From the NCBI GenBank assembly GCA_029779995.1, contig JAKOZM010000333.1, positions 1 through 8,578 of the forward strand: DNA of 8,578 nt, given 5' to 3'. This DNA is from Actinomycetes bacterium (GTDB lineage Bacteria; Actinomycetota; Actinomycetes; S36-B12; UBA10799). Of the stretch, positions 7,910 through 8,578 are shown one piece after another. A program made the translations under genes and the position numbers. Below the pieces are notes generated by a model. It was not told the DNA's origin, ran no database searches, and saw only the letters and a program-made list of their open reading frames with translations. Numbering within the stretch: position 1 is the stretch's first letter; each line of letters opens with the position of its first letter.

Positions 7910-8578
7910 TCAGTAGGACGGCTTCTCCGGCTCGATCTGGCTGACCCAGGCCACCACACCACCGCCCACGTGCACGGCGTCGGCGAAGCCCGCGGCTTTC
8001 ACCAGGGCCAGCACCTCCGCCGAACGACCACCGATCTTGCAGTGCAGCACCACCTGCTTGTCCTGCGGCAGATCGGCCAGCGCATCCCCGGACAGGAACT
8101 GCCCCTTGGGCACCAGGACGGCGCCCGGGATGTTCACGATGTCCCACTCGTTGGGCTCACGCACGTCCACCAGCAGGAAGTCACGCTCCCCGCGGTCGCG
8201 CTGCTCGAGCATCAGGGCCAAGTCCTTCACGCTGATGGTGGAGTCCTTGGCCGCCTCGGCCGCCTCGTCGCTGACGGTCCCGCAGAAGTAGTCATAGTCG
8301 ATCAGCCCGGTGACTTCGATGGTCTGCGGGTGCTTGCGGATGCGCACCGTGCGGTAGGACATCTCCAAGGCGTCGTAGATCATGAGACGCCCCAGCAAGG
8401 TATCGCCGACCCCGGTGACGAGCTTGATGGCCTCGGTGCCCATGATCGAGCCGATGGAGGCGCACAGGACCCCCAGGACACCGCCCTCGGCGCAGGACGG
8501 AACCATGCCGGGGGGCGGCGGCTCGGGGTAGAGGTCGCGGTACTGCGGACCGTGAGACTCCCAGAAGACCGAGGCTTG
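7910..8578 (-). CDS. moeZ: MoeZ-like adenylyltransferase/sulfurtransferase (ThiF/MoeB-type domain plus rhodanese), 5' end outside the window
   Basis: The C-terminal 222 residues of a fused protein of which roughly 390 residues would be usual; the frame is open to the right edge. The first ~95 visible residues are the end of a MoeB/ThiF E1-like domain, with VPSCAEGGVLGVLCASIGS (C29 of the fragment) and MGTEAIKL, which adenylates the C-terminal Gly-Gly of ubiquitin-like sulfur carriers. A rhodanese domain follows, with DVREPNEW and the active-site loop CKIGGR (C180, codon at 8041-8039) that carries persulfide sulfur, then GGGVVAW near the end. Actinobacterial MoeZ serves MoaD (molybdopterin) and CysO (cysteine) sulfur transfer, and this protein probably has a similar cytosolic role. 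Three of the four zinc cysteines of E. coli MoeB appear replaced: QYRD at 12-15 instead of CYRC, and DYFC at 96-99 instead of CxxC. An ATG at 8506 is internal, not the start, because the homologous sequence continues upstream. The substrate carrier cannot be told. Confidence 0.93.
   Translation of the reverse strand, partial: QASVFWESHGPQYRDLYPEPPPPGMVPSCAEGGVLGVLCASIGSIMGTEAIKLVTGVGDTLLGRLMIYDALEMSYRTVRIRKHPQTIEVTGLIDYDYFCGTVSDEAAEAAKDSTISVKDLALMLEQRDRGERDFLLVDVREPNEWDIVNIPGAVLVPKGQFLSGDALADLPQDKQVVLHCKIGGRSAEVLALVKAAGFADAVHVGGGVVAWVSQIEPEKPSY

Noticed and set aside
7910..8506. The rhodanese-containing gene as a complete 198-residue protein starting at ATG 8506
   Set aside because: The frame continues upstream to the window edge with typical MoeB-family sequence (YRDLYPEP), so the ATG is internal and the gene is truncated by the window.

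Overview
The window looks like a chromosomal housekeeping segment from a high-GC Gram-positive bacterium (Actinomycetota). The evidence is the strongly GC-rich third codon positions, the tandem AdnA/AdnB-type motor-nuclease genes (an actinobacterial hallmark), and a MoeZ-type fused E1-like/rhodanese gene nearby, which also lies in the wider adnAB neighbourhood of mycobacteria. The genus cannot be told from the sequence. I see no insertion sequence, integrase, tRNA, rRNA or CRISPR array.

Layout, left to right. Positions 1-1973 (minus) hold the N-terminal 657 codons of an AdnB-like UvrD-type helicase, which runs off the left edge. Positions 1970-5071 (minus) hold a complete 1033-residue AdnA-like helicase-nuclease. 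Its stop overlaps the adnB start in a GTGA motif, so the two form a translationally coupled operon transcribed leftward. Positions 5072-5289 are a 218-bp divergent intergenic region with two interleaved perfect 9-bp inverted repeats and a possible short leader ORF. Positions 5290-7902 (plus) encode an 870-residue membrane protein: a Pro-rich cytosolic N-terminus, about six membrane helices, a degenerate kinase-like domain, and a C-terminal integral membrane domain of the 'lysylphosphatidylglycerol synthase TM' (UPF0104) type. Positions 7910-8578 (minus) hold the C-terminal 222 residues of a MoeZ-like adenylyltransferase/sulfurtransferase, which enters from the right edge and converges on the membrane gene with only 7 bp between stop codons.

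AdnA and AdnB would form the heterodimeric ATP-dependent motor-nuclease that resects DNA double-strand breaks. The MoeZ protein would activate and sulfurate ubiquitin-like sulfur carriers (MoaD, ThiS or CysO type). The membrane protein has no established role; its family name suggests lipid handling, but the aminoacyl-transferase domain of true MprF is absent. Nothing in the window ties these three activities into one pathway. The points most worth a second look are the degenerate kinase-like domain in the membrane protein, the repeat architecture and short ORF in the divergent promoter region, and the cysteine pattern in AdnA that suggests an iron-sulfur nuclease.
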